A stretch of 20,000 nt of DNA, taken from Prorocentrum cordatum. Its lineage: Eukaryota; Sar; Dinophyceae; Prorocentrales; Prorocentraceae. This document shows positions 1-9,156 of this stretch, one piece after another (the first letter of the stretch is position 1; the number at the start of each line of letters is the position of its first letter). The stretch lies in the NCBI GenBank assembly GCA_963575745.1, contig CAUYUJ010002714.1, forward strand, positions 572,408 through 592,407, written 5' to 3'. The notes under the pieces are model-generated. The model worked only from the letters and a program-made list of their open reading frames with translations. It did not search any database and had not been told where the DNA came from. The position numbers and the translations under genes are program-made.

Positions 1-1
1 C

Positions 2-567
2 GTTAAGTCCCGCCTCGCTCATTCCGAGGGCGACGTTAACCTGCGGAGCCCGAACGCCCCTGGATTCGTGGGCGGGCCGCCCTCGACCCGCAAGAGCAGC
101 CTCCACGATTTCGTGACTAAGTGGTGCATGGAGAGCCCGGACATCGAGCAGGACATGCGGGAGGGCCGGCACACCGCGGGCGCTGGAACTGTCGAGGGCC
201 ACAGAAGCGCCATCCTGAACGCTGGCAGGTCCGGCGCTACTTCTCTGCCGAGGCGGGCGCCGCGTGCGAGTGCCCCCAATCGGAGAATACGAAAGGGGTC
301 AACCACGCCAGCAGGGTCACCACGCTGAAGTTCGTCAGCTACGAGAGGGGCGCGTTCGCCGCGGCCCCGGGGGGCATGTCGCTCGACCACTATTCGTATT
401 TCCATTGGGTCTTTGGAACAGACCAGGCCATGCGAACGCATTTTGAAGCCAAGCGACACTGGCTTCGCAAAGCGCTTCAGCAATGCTCTTCGTCCTCAGC
501 GCCAAGAACGACGCCCCAGGAGTCCAGGGGCGTCTTGCAGGGTTTTCATAGCCCGTTGCTTCAGTAG
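2..567 (+). pseudogene. Unrecognised protein-like fragment, frame-broken
   Basis: Two overlapping plus-strand frames have protein-like composition. The first (frame of position 2, stop near 328) includes a helix-like stretch around 80-190 with the run DFVTKWCMESPDIEQDMREG. The reading then seems to continue in another frame from about 215 to 567, with aromatic-rich text around 385-470 (HYSYFHWVFGTDQAM). The switch occurs without an obvious intron, so a frameshifted relic is the simplest reading; an exon of a real gene cut by the window edge is the alternative. I do not recognise the family. The open minus-strand frames over the same bases look like GC-driven shadows. Confidence 0.25.
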
Positions 568-569
568 AG

Positions 570-1530
570 GCTCCAGAAGTTTCGAGCGTGGCCGCAGGGC
601 CGCGTGGTCCTGGGGGAGGCCCGCGGAGTGGCTCCATAATCGTTGCAAGAGGCCCCAGGCCCCCCGAGGGCGCCCTGGGCCTCTGGGGCGAGGGGGCGGG
701 GGAATGGCTCGGAACTCCCAGGGGTGCGGGGGCGGGGGCCTCGCTGCCCCTGCGGGCCGACGCCTCCCTCCTGGATTCATTGCGCAATTGCTGCGGGTGG
801 CTGGGCCGCTTCCCGTAGCCGAACGAGGAGCGCCGTTGGCTCGACGGCTTCGCGAGCAGCATGACGTCCGCAGCGCTGCAGGCCACGGGGAACTACCTCG
901 CTGAGACCCCGGACGCGGGCGAGAACTGTGCGCAGCAGCTCCTCTTCGGCGACGCGGACGTCAGTCGCCAGGTCAACGCGGCAACGCGGTCTGCGCAGCT
1001 CTGCGGACCCCTGACGTCGATCCCAGGAGGGGCTGACAGGCCCGCCCTGCGCCGCCGCAACGTCCGCGAGATGGCCGCGGCGCTCCGCAACTGGAGTCGC
1101 CGGGTCCACATCCACCACGGGTTGTACATCTCTCGGGCGGCAGCGGCGCCGATGGGCAGCAGTGGCCCGCGCCGCCGCCGCTGCTGCCCGTCGGCGCGCC
1201 GCCGCCTTCCGACGCTGGCCGCGCCCCGCTGGCGTCCGCCGAGGGCTCCGGGATGGCCGCGCGGCAGTTCGAGAGTTCGATCGACGAAGGAGGAGCGGTT
1301 GAAGCCAGCCGCGCTGAAGCGGCCAGGGCGCGGGGTTGAGTCGCCCGACAAGCTGCGCGTTGCCGCGAAGGCGGCGTTGAAGAACGAGGGGGCCGCTGGG
1401 GCGTCGCAGGCCTGGAAGGCTGCCCTCGCTGCTCTGCGCGACGCCCGCCTCGCGGCGTTCGCGGGGCAGAGCGCAGAGCGTGCGTCATCCTGGACCCCAC
1501 CTCCATGAAGCTCGCGGCCTGGCTCGTCAT
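570..1530 (+). pseudogene. Unrecognised protein-like frame with an internal stop
   Basis: One plus-strand frame stays open from about 570 to the stop at 1506-1508 except for a single TAG at 816-818. The text on both sides of that stop is balanced in composition: a Leu/Cys/Trp-containing segment just before it, and an Ala/Gln/Asn-rich segment at 861-1100. Near 1345-1490 there is an Ala/Lys-rich helical stretch (KLRVAAKAALKNEG). The middle (1150-1280) is Arg/Pro-rich and may be noise or intron. No domain is recognised. It could be a decayed gene related to the fragment upstream or the coding part of an old mobile element. The evidence is composition only. Confidence 0.22.
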
Positions 1531-2089
1531 CGATGGGGGGCTACTCGTGCCGCGTCGGTGACCCGTTCAAGCATTGTGTATTTGGCGCTCTTCGCGGGTG
1601 GCACATTGGTCTCTATAACAAGTGCGCTCAGTGTTAATCGCCCAGCAGGTTCTGGCCGCGGAGTTCGGGCCCATAGGCGGCGGGGCTGGCCCCCCCTAGA
1701 GGACCTCCGGGAGCTTGTCGTCGCGCCTTTGCTGGCCCCCTTGCCATTAAAGCGTGGCGGGTTTTCCTCCCAGGCAGGTCGCCTGGCAATTCGATTTTCT
1801 ATCTTCTCCAGGTGCTTCTGTTCAAGTCCACTGCTCGTCGCGCGTGGCGCGGGCGCCCCGCGCTGCCTCCTTCTGTCCCGAGGGGCGCCTCGGGGCCTCG
1901 CTGGATTGTCCAAGCTCGCCGAGGCAAAGGCTTCTGTAGCGGATCGGATTAACTCGTTGTCTGCGCGCTCGCTCTCTGGGCCCGCGCGGGCGTTGCAGCG
2001 CCATCGCCGCGCGCCCTCCTGCAGCGGCGTTTCGCCCCGCTCCTCTGCTCGACGCGCCATCCCAACCTGCGTGACCTGGGTTGAAATGA
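1531..2089. other. Gene-poor GC-rich stretch
   Basis: No convincing coding sequence or repeat was seen here. Long open frames exist on both strands, but they are Arg/Pro/Ala-rich, as expected from GC-rich DNA with few stop codons. Confidence 0.4.
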
Positions 2090-2419
2090 AGAGAAGAAAA
2101 AAACATCGGAGCCCGGGGCCAAGAAGAAACACGCGGCTGGTTCGCGATCTATTTCAAGAAGACGCCGCGGGCCGCCATCCAGAACAATCCGCAGTCCAGG
2201 GAGGCGGCGGATCAGCCGCGTCTGAGCGCGGGCAACATCGACGCATGCGAGCAGGCTACCACGCTGACGCAGGCCTCGCAGCTGCCGCGAGCAGTTGCTG
2301 CACGTCCGCTTGGGGCTTCAGAGCGAGACCTCGCGGTTGCCGCGGGCGTTGCCCCAGCGCGCGGCCGCGCGCGTTCGCTCGCGCGGAGCGCGCTCGATCG
2401 CCTTCGGGGTCTTGTCTAA
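2090..2419 (+). pseudogene. Open frame without a start codon, unrecognised
   Basis: A plus-strand frame opens after the TGA at 2087-2089 and runs to TAA at 2417-2419 with no ATG at its head. The translated text (about 109 residues) is more natural than the other frames. It begins Glu/Lys-rich, passes an aromatic stretch (GWFAIYFKKTPRAAIQNN), continues with a polar Gln/Ala/Asp segment, and ends Ala/Arg-rich. The absence of a start fits an internal exon or a piece of a broken gene. No family is recognised; it may belong with the fragments upstream. Confidence 0.28.
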
Positions 2420-2531
2420 GAGCGCGCGTGAGACCGCGTGCGAGGCGCGCTATTATTCTGGGCGACCGCCATTTGCAAGAATGCAGTTGTCGTTGTTCTT
2501 GGCGGCCCCCGCGCGACCAGCCAACCCGCCA

Positions 2532-2543
2532 GGGGGGGGGGGG
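2532..2543. repeat. Poly-G run (12 G)
   Basis: Twelve consecutive G on the plus strand. It is a likely assembly- or replication-slippage site and could contribute to a G-rich structure. Confidence 0.8.
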
Positions 2544-2636
2544 CTTGATTGCTTGCAGGCGACGGCTCAGGCTTTCCGAAGCTCGACCGAGTGGTCGAGG
2601 AGGTGGTACTGATTCAAAATACGCTTGTTCAACTTG

Positions 2637-2818
2637 CCTCGCTTGCCCCACTTGCCGCGAGGCGATGCCGAGCAAGCGGGCTGAGCGGGGCAGGCGGGGC
2701 AAGCGGGGCAAGGGGGGCGCGCGGGGCAAGTGAGACAAGTACGGCGAGTGGGGCGAGTGGGGCAAGTGGGGCAAGTGGGCACGCGCGCGGCAAGTGGGGC
2801 ATGTGGGTAAGTGGGGAG
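2637..2818. repeat. 9-bp tandem repeat with facing inverted arm
   Basis: From about 2684 to 2818 a degenerate 9-base unit GGGGCAAGT (variants GGGGCAAGC, GGGGCGAGT) is repeated in tandem. Just upstream, 2637-2660 carries the unit in inverted orientation. Bases 2644-2659 are exactly complementary to 2786-2801 (16 bp). Read as protein the array gives Gly-Ala-Ser repeats, which is a by-product of the 9-base period rather than evidence of a gene. Confidence 0.8.
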
Positions 2819-2928
2819 AATGCAACTTAGCGGTGCAATGTGCGCGCGCACTGCCATCGTGTCTTCTCGTTAAAGCAGGGCCCGTTGTAGCGGAGCCCGT
2901 TGTTCGCCTAGCAGTTGCCAGAGCAGAA

Positions 2929-3483
2929 ATGGCAGCGGCGGCCGCCGCCGCGACCCGCGTGGAGCCCGGCAACAACGACGCGGGTTACAATGCATCGTTC
3001 CCCGATGAACGCGAAGCCTGATACAATTCAGACGCGATCCAACCTGCCGAACTAAGCAATGCAGGTCACGAGGATGTGGACTTCAGCTACGTCACCGGTG
3101 CCATCAAGACCAACCGCGAAGGGGCGAGGCAATTATTTGACCGCGGCGCTATCTTTGGTACCAGGACAGCTGCCAATGATGAGTCATGCGCGATGTCGCA
3201 GGTGAATTGCAAGGTGAATGTCAGTCTGACCTCGGACACCAACCGACGCATTAACTGCGAGGAAGAGTTCAACAATTTCAATCACCACGGGATGACAGCA
3301 CCCCAACGTCAACTGGACGCGTCGGGGCACGTTGCCAACGCCGCCGCAGGTATAACATCCATTGGAAGCACGAGGGCTGGAGGAGACAGAAGTAATTCCG
3401 TTGGCGAGTGCACTGCCGTTCGACGTTTAAGGCGTTCTCCCGTGACCGGACCCAGTGCAGATAATGGGGCGACAAGTTGTTGA
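2929..3483 (+). pseudogene. Retroelement gag, N-terminal part, one in-frame stop
   Basis: Reading starts at ATG 2929-2931, which opens an Ala-rich N-terminus. It meets TGA at 3019-3021 and continues in the same frame to TGA at 3481-3483. The text on both sides of the stop is protein-like (polar, Asn/Asp-rich before; a segment with FSYVTGAIKTNREGARQLFD after), so a single nonsense mutation in a formerly continuous frame is likely. The assignment to gag comes from position upstream of the zinc knuckle and protease, not from a conserved domain here. The ATG is chosen because it is the first in a frame that then stays protein-like. The N-terminal alanine run comes from a GCC/GCG microsatellite (2932-2955). 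Confidence 0.45.
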
Positions 3484-3833
3484 ATGCGTTTGCCCAAGTG
3501 AAGCATGGCGCAGCATGGTCGAAAGCCTGGAAGAAACCGCACTACACTAGCGAAACCATGGGTTTGGCGTCGACGCAGCGAATGGATGATTCGGTGCGAA
3601 TCATGAACGACGCGTTGACGCTAAACGAAAACACCATGGCGCCACGCATCAAGAAGCACGAGGGCGATGCAGACAGGGAGACTGAGTTAGATGATGACGC
3701 CTGCGCAGAGGCGGCCGAGGACCTCCTCGCGGATAGCTACAGGGCCTGCATGAGGGCGACGGTTTCATGGGACACCCGAAGATTTACGAGTGGCGCTCGT
3801 CCGTTATCCGAGCCACGCTTTCGCATGGGATGA
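3423..3833 (+). pseudogene. Retroelement gag core fragment
   Basis: A second frame overlaps the end of the previous fragment and holds FKAFSRDRTQCR, then TAA at 3462-3464, then WGDKLLNAFAQV. The pattern of a Phe-x-x-Phe patch followed by a Trp-containing helix is reminiscent of copia gag proteins. The frame runs on through an acidic segment (about 3650-3720, with DDDACAEAAEDLLADSYRAC) to a stop at 3831-3833. The change of frame near 3425 relative to the preceding fragment is a frameshift mutation. I infer gag from context and pattern; confidence in the exact family is modest. Confidence 0.45.
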
Positions 3834-4213
3834 ACTTGGCCGCGAACCGAGTGAAGCCCAGGAAGGTGACGGATGTGGCGACCCAATCAGAGCAGTGGAG
3901 AGCGTGAGTGGAGGTCCTGGCGATGTATGGGTCCGCATATCCGCAATCATTGCCAGTCAGGACTGTCTCCTCGGGAATTACCGTGGCCCTCTTAGGTGGG
4001 CGTTTCGGTGGTTGGCAGCGTAGTTTCTTCAAGACGCCTTGCCATCTACCAGAATCTGTTTCATCAGATGTGAGGTTTGATCCGGGCAGACAAATCATCC
4101 GTCGACAGCGCGACTCCATGGAGACCAGCCAAGCCAGCGAGTCAGATATTGGAGAGTGGGGCACAAACGTGAACCAGTCTGGCTACTGAGACGAAGCTGG
4201 AAATTTCCGGGCC

Positions 4214-4414
4214 TTGAACGGGAAAGACGCGAGCGGGGCCCGCACGAAGTTAACAAAGGGAGAGACAGGGATAGCCGGGCCCATGTGTTATAAGCGTGGA
4301 GGATATGGGCACATTCCCAAAGAGTTCTCCACTAACGGAGACGCCATGGGAAAATGGACGCGGCAAAAAAGGATGCACATGTGCCAGCGGTTCCCGAGGA
4401 GTGCAGGCAGGTGA
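4214..4414 (+). pseudogene. Eroded gag zinc knuckle
   Basis: The peptide CYKRGGYGHIPKEF at 4286-4327 matches the spacing of a CCHC zinc knuckle (C-x2-C-x4-H-x4-C). The first Cys and the His are present and the Gly-His pair is intact. The second position that should be Cys is Arg (CGT, one base from TGT), and the last is Phe (TTC, one base from TGC). Two single-base changes have therefore destroyed the site. In copia elements this nucleic-acid-binding motif ends gag, and the protease motif follows as expected about 0.7 kb downstream. It is a strong local clue that the surrounding stretch is a dead retroelement. Confidence 0.6.
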
Positions 4415-4942
4415 TGACAAAGGAGGGCGCCAGGGGTTACCTGGGGGATTTTCGACAAATGCGCCGGCAATGGAGATGGATTCCCGAGGAGGTCGCCAGG
4501 GGAACCGAGCCCCAGGACAGGGGGGGAAGGCGAGGGGGGACTTCGCGCCGAGCATCGAGAGGGGGCGCCCCCAATGCGGCGCAAGGGTCGCGTTGCAGCG
4601 CTCTGCCCCATGAACGCCGACGAGGTCACCCCAAGTCAAGGGGCGGCAGGGGGCGCAGGAATGCCCGCGCAGGTGTCGTGTCAATCCTACCTGGACCAGG
4701 ATGCTACAACGTCGGATAGGGTGAGTCTTTCGGCGCAGGTCAGCGTCGCGGCACGGGGGCCAGTTAAAGGGGCGCAGGAGTGGGGGGCGCTGTACCCGGG
4801 AGCTAAGAGGAGGAACGGCGTGGCGAGATGAGAAATCAGGAGGGGGTGCGCACCGCGTGAACGCAGTGCTAATTGTGGCCATAGCACCAATTGGGGCAAC
4901 CAGATCTCAGCGCGCGTCAAGAAGAGGAGGTCGGATGCGCGA

Positions 4943-5257
4943 GTGCGACGACCTTCAGCCGGTGGAGATGCAGGGGGCGAGCGCGCCAGCGCACGGTGTG
5001 CCAGCGACGGGCCAGGAGAGCGGCATGGCAATTTCTTTTCAATCATCGTCGATTCAGGGGCACGCGGCGCGGTGGGCCTCCGAACGCGGGGGCCCGCTTC
5101 CCCGATAATCCCGCGAATTCCCCCAGGAGCGGGAACGGTTGCGGCGCGGCTGCAGGTTCAATTGTCAGGGGCCATGGGCAACCAATTTTTTGGTGGGAAC
5201 GCGGAAGGGTCCACGGTGAGCGCGCCCATCTCTAAGTGCCCGGTTTGTAAGAGGTAA
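4943..5257 (+). pseudogene. Retroelement aspartic protease fragment
   Basis: The frame contains FFSIIVDSGARGAV, with IIVDSGA at 5042-5062. This matches the catalytic Asp-Ser-Gly motif of retroviral-type aspartic proteases (D at 5051-5053, S at 5054-5056, G at 5057-5059). Hydrophobic residues before the Asp fit the first active-site strand. It lies downstream of the zinc knuckle and upstream of the reverse transcriptase pieces, as expected. The frame stops at 5255-5257 and the following 600 bases are riddled with stops. The short motif alone could arise by chance; its place in the series raises confidence. Confidence 0.5.
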
Positions 5258-6840
5258 TCGGTTTGCACGTGGAATGGTAGACAGGAACCGCGCAGTGATA
5301 GATCGAAAAATCGATGGGCGACCTTGATATTACTATGAGCATGAATCACAGGGCCGACGGCCTGTAATCTCCAGTTCAACATCTGGGCTCCGAAAGGCGG
5401 GGGGCCACTAAGGAGAGGGCAGGGGAAGTCGTGGAAGTTGACGGCGAGGGAGGTGCGTGTCCTCCAGGCAGAGAAACTCCCGTGGCGGACCTGTTCCGCT
5501 GAGTCCGAGTGGGCCCGCGAGCCCCGATCGTGTTCCGGTCGTCGCGAAAACGGAGGGAGTCGAAGTTGGCGAGGATGGTGGCGGCGAGTCAAGTGACGTG
5601 GGAATGTATGAATAGGCGAGAAGGCTGAGGGGCCCAACGGGATCGCGCACGCTCTACTACTGAGCAAAGTAGGAGTTTAGCTGCGTAGTTCAAGTCATTC
5701 GCCCCGTCAGAAGAGGGAAACCCAAACATCGTTGCCTGCGGGGCGCGATGACCTGGGGCCGTGCTCAGCTCGAAAGGAGATGGCCCATGCTCAGTCAGGG
5801 TGTCTTGCGATGCGATTTCATTCCCTGGCGGCAGTTAAGCGACCAGCGAAAGCGACGGGGCGCATCTGCTGCGGCGCTCGAAGATGTGATTCGAGCCGCG
5901 TGCGACCTCGACGCGGGGGCCGCAGTTCGTCCGGTCGAATGCCCCCGTGCCAATGGTGAGCTCGCAAAGGCGTTCAGAGTCGCGGGAAGGCCAACGTAGG
6001 ACACTAATGAGTTTTTTGTTTCTGGATTGACAAATGTAGGCATGGATTCGGTGGACAGTATGCCATTCTGACCAGGATAGTTGCTGGTGCGTCTTCTCAT
6101 CACTCGCAAGCCCACGGTAGACGCCGACGGCGGCTTTTCCGCGAAATGTGTCAAGGGCGAGAATTCAAAGCGCAAAAACGTCACCGATGTTGGAGGAGGC
6201 GTCCCGCACCTGAAGACCCCGCCCAGGAATCGAGGGAACGACCTCGAGGCAAGGCGAGGCGGCGCGGTATTCCTGGGAAAGCACGAAGGCGGCCGAAAGC
6301 CCATCATGGGCATTCAGGCGGGCGCCAGCAAGTCCCGCGCGTTCAGGCAGAAGGGGCGGTGGGAGTTTAGATGAGTTCAACGCGCGGGGCGCCCAGGCAG
6401 CCAGACCCGCGCGCGCTTGGAATGAGAGGTCAAATCAGAGTGATATCACAGATTGCGGTGCCCACTCAAGTCCCAGCATCAGATGCCCGTCCGTCAGTAG
6501 CTCGCGGAATCGCGGTGAAGCCGTCGAAGCGAGCGGCCACGGGGCCGACAGCGGGATGATGCGGGGACAGAACTAGAGCCGGAGGGTGTGCCGGCCGCAG
6601 ACATCGCAGCGCAGAGTGTTGCGAGCGCGAAATCGAGTGGCTGCAAGGGCAAGACGACCCGAACGTCCAATGCAGATTTTAGCCACAGCCCAGACGACAG
6701 TAGGGCCTGGCAGTGTCCAGCAGGTCGAGGACAAGAGAGGCCTACTGGCAGGTGGCTGGACTGCCGCCGGCGAGTTAGCCATCTCGACGGCATCGTGGCA
6801 CCAGAGCATCAACTCATGCGCCAAGTGACCCGCGGATGAT
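5258..6840 (+). pseudogene. Presumed integrase-bearing region, too decayed to read
   Basis: By position this stretch should hold the end of protease and most of integrase. I could not find a convincing HHCC zinc finger or DDE catalytic motif in any plus-strand frame. Short protein-like runs occur (for example 5732-5959 and 6081-6374), but the frames are broken every 100-300 bases. The minus-strand open frames here have no better claim. Confidence 0.3.
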
Positions 6841-6869
6841 TTGACCAAAGCGATCGAGCAATAAAAAGA

Positions 6870-7507
6870 TGAGCGCGTGCGATGTGCCAGGCAACTGGCG
6901 GAATTCAAGACAGAGCCGGTGCTTGGCAAGTCGAGGGTGGAAGGGAGTGCGAGGGTTTGGGGCGTCTTTGATTAAGTTCGCGCGGTCCCTGGAGTTGGCG
7001 ACGCTGGGCGACCGGGCAACGAGGCCCCGCCATGATCAGCATCTGCAATAAGGCAAAGGACCCTGGTCTCGGCAAGAGCTCAGGGGAATTGGGGGGAGGA
7101 CGAGGAGACGCAGGAAGGCAGTCCAGAAGACGGAGGTGGCGAGGGGCGCGACGACGACGACACGTGACCATATGGGCCCGAGCAGGGTTAGGGGGAGTAA
7201 AGAACAGGACGACGTGTTGTCTGAGGAGGTACGCAATGGATTTGACATGGCGGGCTTGGGCGCGGGTACGGTGGGATATTTACTCGGCGCCGACTGGTGC
7301 GTCTTCGAACAGGAGAGTGGAATTGAGAGAGAGGCGAGAGCGGCGAAAGGGCCAGCGCAGTGCGCCGCCGCGCGTTATAATCGCGGAGAAGAGGGCTTGA
7401 TAGATTTCTTCTCCGTCGATGAACAGGTGAGCTCTTCGGATTCTCGCTGCGAGGAGATGCGGGCGGGAGCGAGTCATATCAACAATGGCAGCGCAAGCCT
7501 ACTGTGA
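6870..7507 (+). pseudogene. Post-integrase segment of the retroelement
   Basis: Around 6885-6950 one frame reads CQATGGIQDRAGAWQVEGG, reminiscent of the Ser-Gln-(Ala/Ser)-Asn-Gly patch late in copia integrases. At about 7223-7340 another frame reads NGFDMAGLGAGTVGYLLGAD followed by WCVF. This resembles the 'Gly-x-x-Leu-Gly ... Gly-x-x-Leu-(Ile)-Gly-(Thr)-x-x-Gly-Val' segment that follows integrase in copia polyproteins. The frame stops at 7505-7507. Both matches are by memory of the family pattern and are weaker than the RNase H match. Confidence 0.35.
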
Positions 7508-7634
7508 TTTGCAGGCCTTCTGCGCACGGCCTCGAGCAGGCCACAGGCATTTAGCTTCAAACACATCGGGTCGGAAAAGATGAGGGACGCGTTCGGTCGC
7601 TGCGTCGCGCGGTTCGCGCTCGCGTTGGACTTGA

Positions 7635-7916
7635 GTGACGTGCGGAGAAAACAACGGTATGTACATTCTAGTGGAGCATCCTGCGGGTGCCTCGAGCCGG
7701 GCCGCGTCGCTTGTGCAGGCGCTGTTAAATCGCGATGGACTGCGGCCGCGCGATGGAGATCCGCGGCGCCGCGACATAAAGCGGCATGTAACATGGGAGG
7801 ATGTGTTCGAGGAGAAAAGGCGCGGCAACGCAGAGCGATGGGAGGGCAGGCGCGTCCTGGCCGGCATTGTCAAGCTATCCTTCGTCCGAGTAAACCAGGT
7901 GACCGCCGATGATTGA
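7635..7916 (+). pseudogene. Linker fragment with EHP motif
   Basis: The frame from 7635 contains YILVEHPAGASSR at 7662-7700. Dinoflagellate retroelement polyproteins often carry a comparable 'Glu-His-Pro ... Ala-x-Ser-Trp' patch; here the final position is Arg instead of Trp. The frame ends at TGA 7914-7916. Placement just ahead of the reverse transcriptase pieces suits a polyprotein linker, but this could also be an unrelated open frame. Confidence 0.3.
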
Positions 7917-8057
7917 TCGGGGCGTTCTCTCAGGACTTGCGCGTCGAAGATCTTTGCGAGTGAACCAGGCGAGGGAATTGCAAATCATGTAATCTGGCAA
8001 GAACCAGACGAGCGTAGAAATGGGCTTGCTTTATTTAACCTGGACTCGACAAAGATC

Positions 8058-8540
8058 ATGGCGCATCTAGTCGCGTGCTTCCAGGGCGTTCACGGCCAGC
8101 ATGGAGCGCGCGCATTCGCGGAGTCGCGCGGGACTTGTTCGCTGCCCAGGTGCTCGAGGGCAGGGGGGCCTCGCAGGATGGAAGTAGCGGGGGGGCGAAT
8201 GCAGTGGTGGAGCGCGCAACGTCGCCAATGGATGCGCCCGCCAAGTTGCCCCGGGGCGCTCAATCTCGCCGAGGGATCTGTTGGCGGCGCCAACGCTGAG
8301 GTTGGGCGTTCCCTGGGCGAGCGGAACACGCGGGGGCGTCGATGTGGCGCGGCCCGCGACTGGAGGCGCCGCTTGGTCAAGCAAGTCATTGGGTCGATGC
8401 GCCAGGGGGCGCGCTCGATCCAGAACTCGCTCTCAAGTCTCGGAGGGGGGGCGGGGGTAGATGACACCGCGGGAAGCACGAGGTCCATGGGAATGCGAAG
8501 GGGGAGGAATGTAGGGCTGGCGCCAGCAAGGCCCCCATAG
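8058..8540 (+). pseudogene. Reverse transcriptase fragments (two frames)
   Basis: In the frame of 8177, the text ANAVVERATSPMDAPAKLP (8200-8251) follows the copia pattern Asp-(Val)-x-x-Ala-(Phe/Tyr)-(Phe)-x-Ala ... Leu-Pro near the first catalytic Asp. In the frame of 8346, GAARDWRRRLVKQVIGSMRQ (8346-8405) matches the copia block 'Asp-Ala-Ala-x-Asn-Trp ... Gly-Phe-x-Gln-Gly', with Asn changed to Asp and Phe to Met. A frameshift therefore falls between about 8255 and 8345. The second catalytic motif (Val-Asp-Asp type) was not located. Order and spacing between the two blocks suit a copia reverse transcriptase. Confidence 0.5.
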
Positions 8541-9046
8541 GCTCGCGGTGGATTGATTTCAGCGAGGGCGACGAGAGCAACCCTGAGCGCTGGCCCCGGC
8601 GCGCGGCCCAGCAATTTCAGTCAAACTCCAAAGAAAAGCACGAGTTCAGAAATTGCATTTTCTCCATGGCAGTTACCGTGGGCATTGGGCATGACCGAGA
8701 GTGACACGAGAATGACATCGAGCTGGTATAGGCGTTATGCGGGCGCACTTTGGCGCCGAGACCAAGTGCGACATCGTCGCCAGGTTGCTCTCAACAAATC
8801 GTTATATGGGCATGCGTCGGTAATTGAGTCCACGTGCGGCACTCTGGGTGCCGTCGGCACCTGGTGACCGGCATGTGGGGTTTTGCGCCATCGCCATGTT
8901 TGTTCAAACGTATTACACGGCGGATGTTGCACGCATTCGATGAGACGAGTGTATCCCATCGGGCTATGTTTAGCATCTTGGCACGTTCGATGTGACATCC
9001 AATGGGGAAGTCTTGGTTTTGACCAGGTCTGAAATGAGCGCAGACG

Positions 9047-9103
9047 ATCCGGATCCTTAACTGAATTGTGGAATGGGGCCGGGATGGTGCATAGTATGAG
9101 GCG
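9047..9103 (+). pseudogene. Reverse transcriptase C-terminal fragment
   Basis: The frame reads IRILN, stop (TGA 9062-9064), IVEWGRDGA, stop (TAG 9092-9094), YEA. This fits the block between reverse transcriptase and RNase H in dinoflagellate copia proteins ('Leu-Asn-Arg-x-(Ile/Val)-x-Trp ... Tyr-Glu-Ala'). TGA where Arg is expected is one C-to-T change from CGA. It links the reverse transcriptase pieces to the RNase H region that follows. Confidence 0.45.
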
Positions 9104-9156
9104 AGTTAACGGCGCGCTAAACTATCGGCGGCAAAAGAAGGCCTGCGCAATGCGAA

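Noticed and set aside
811-820. Spliced-leader start CCGTAGCC
   Set aside because: Only 8 bases match and they are not followed by ATTTTGGCTC; this is expected by chance. TTTTGGCT at 9951 is likewise too short.
1480-2733. 417-residue plus-strand protein
   Set aside because: It is Arg/Ser/Cys-rich, crosses the poly-G run and the 9-bp array, and a better-balanced frame overlaps it at 2090-2419.
2910-2926. Primer binding site near GTTGCCAGAGC
   Set aside because: It only loosely resembles the initiator-Met tRNA complement used by many copia elements and there is no LTR edge to anchor it.
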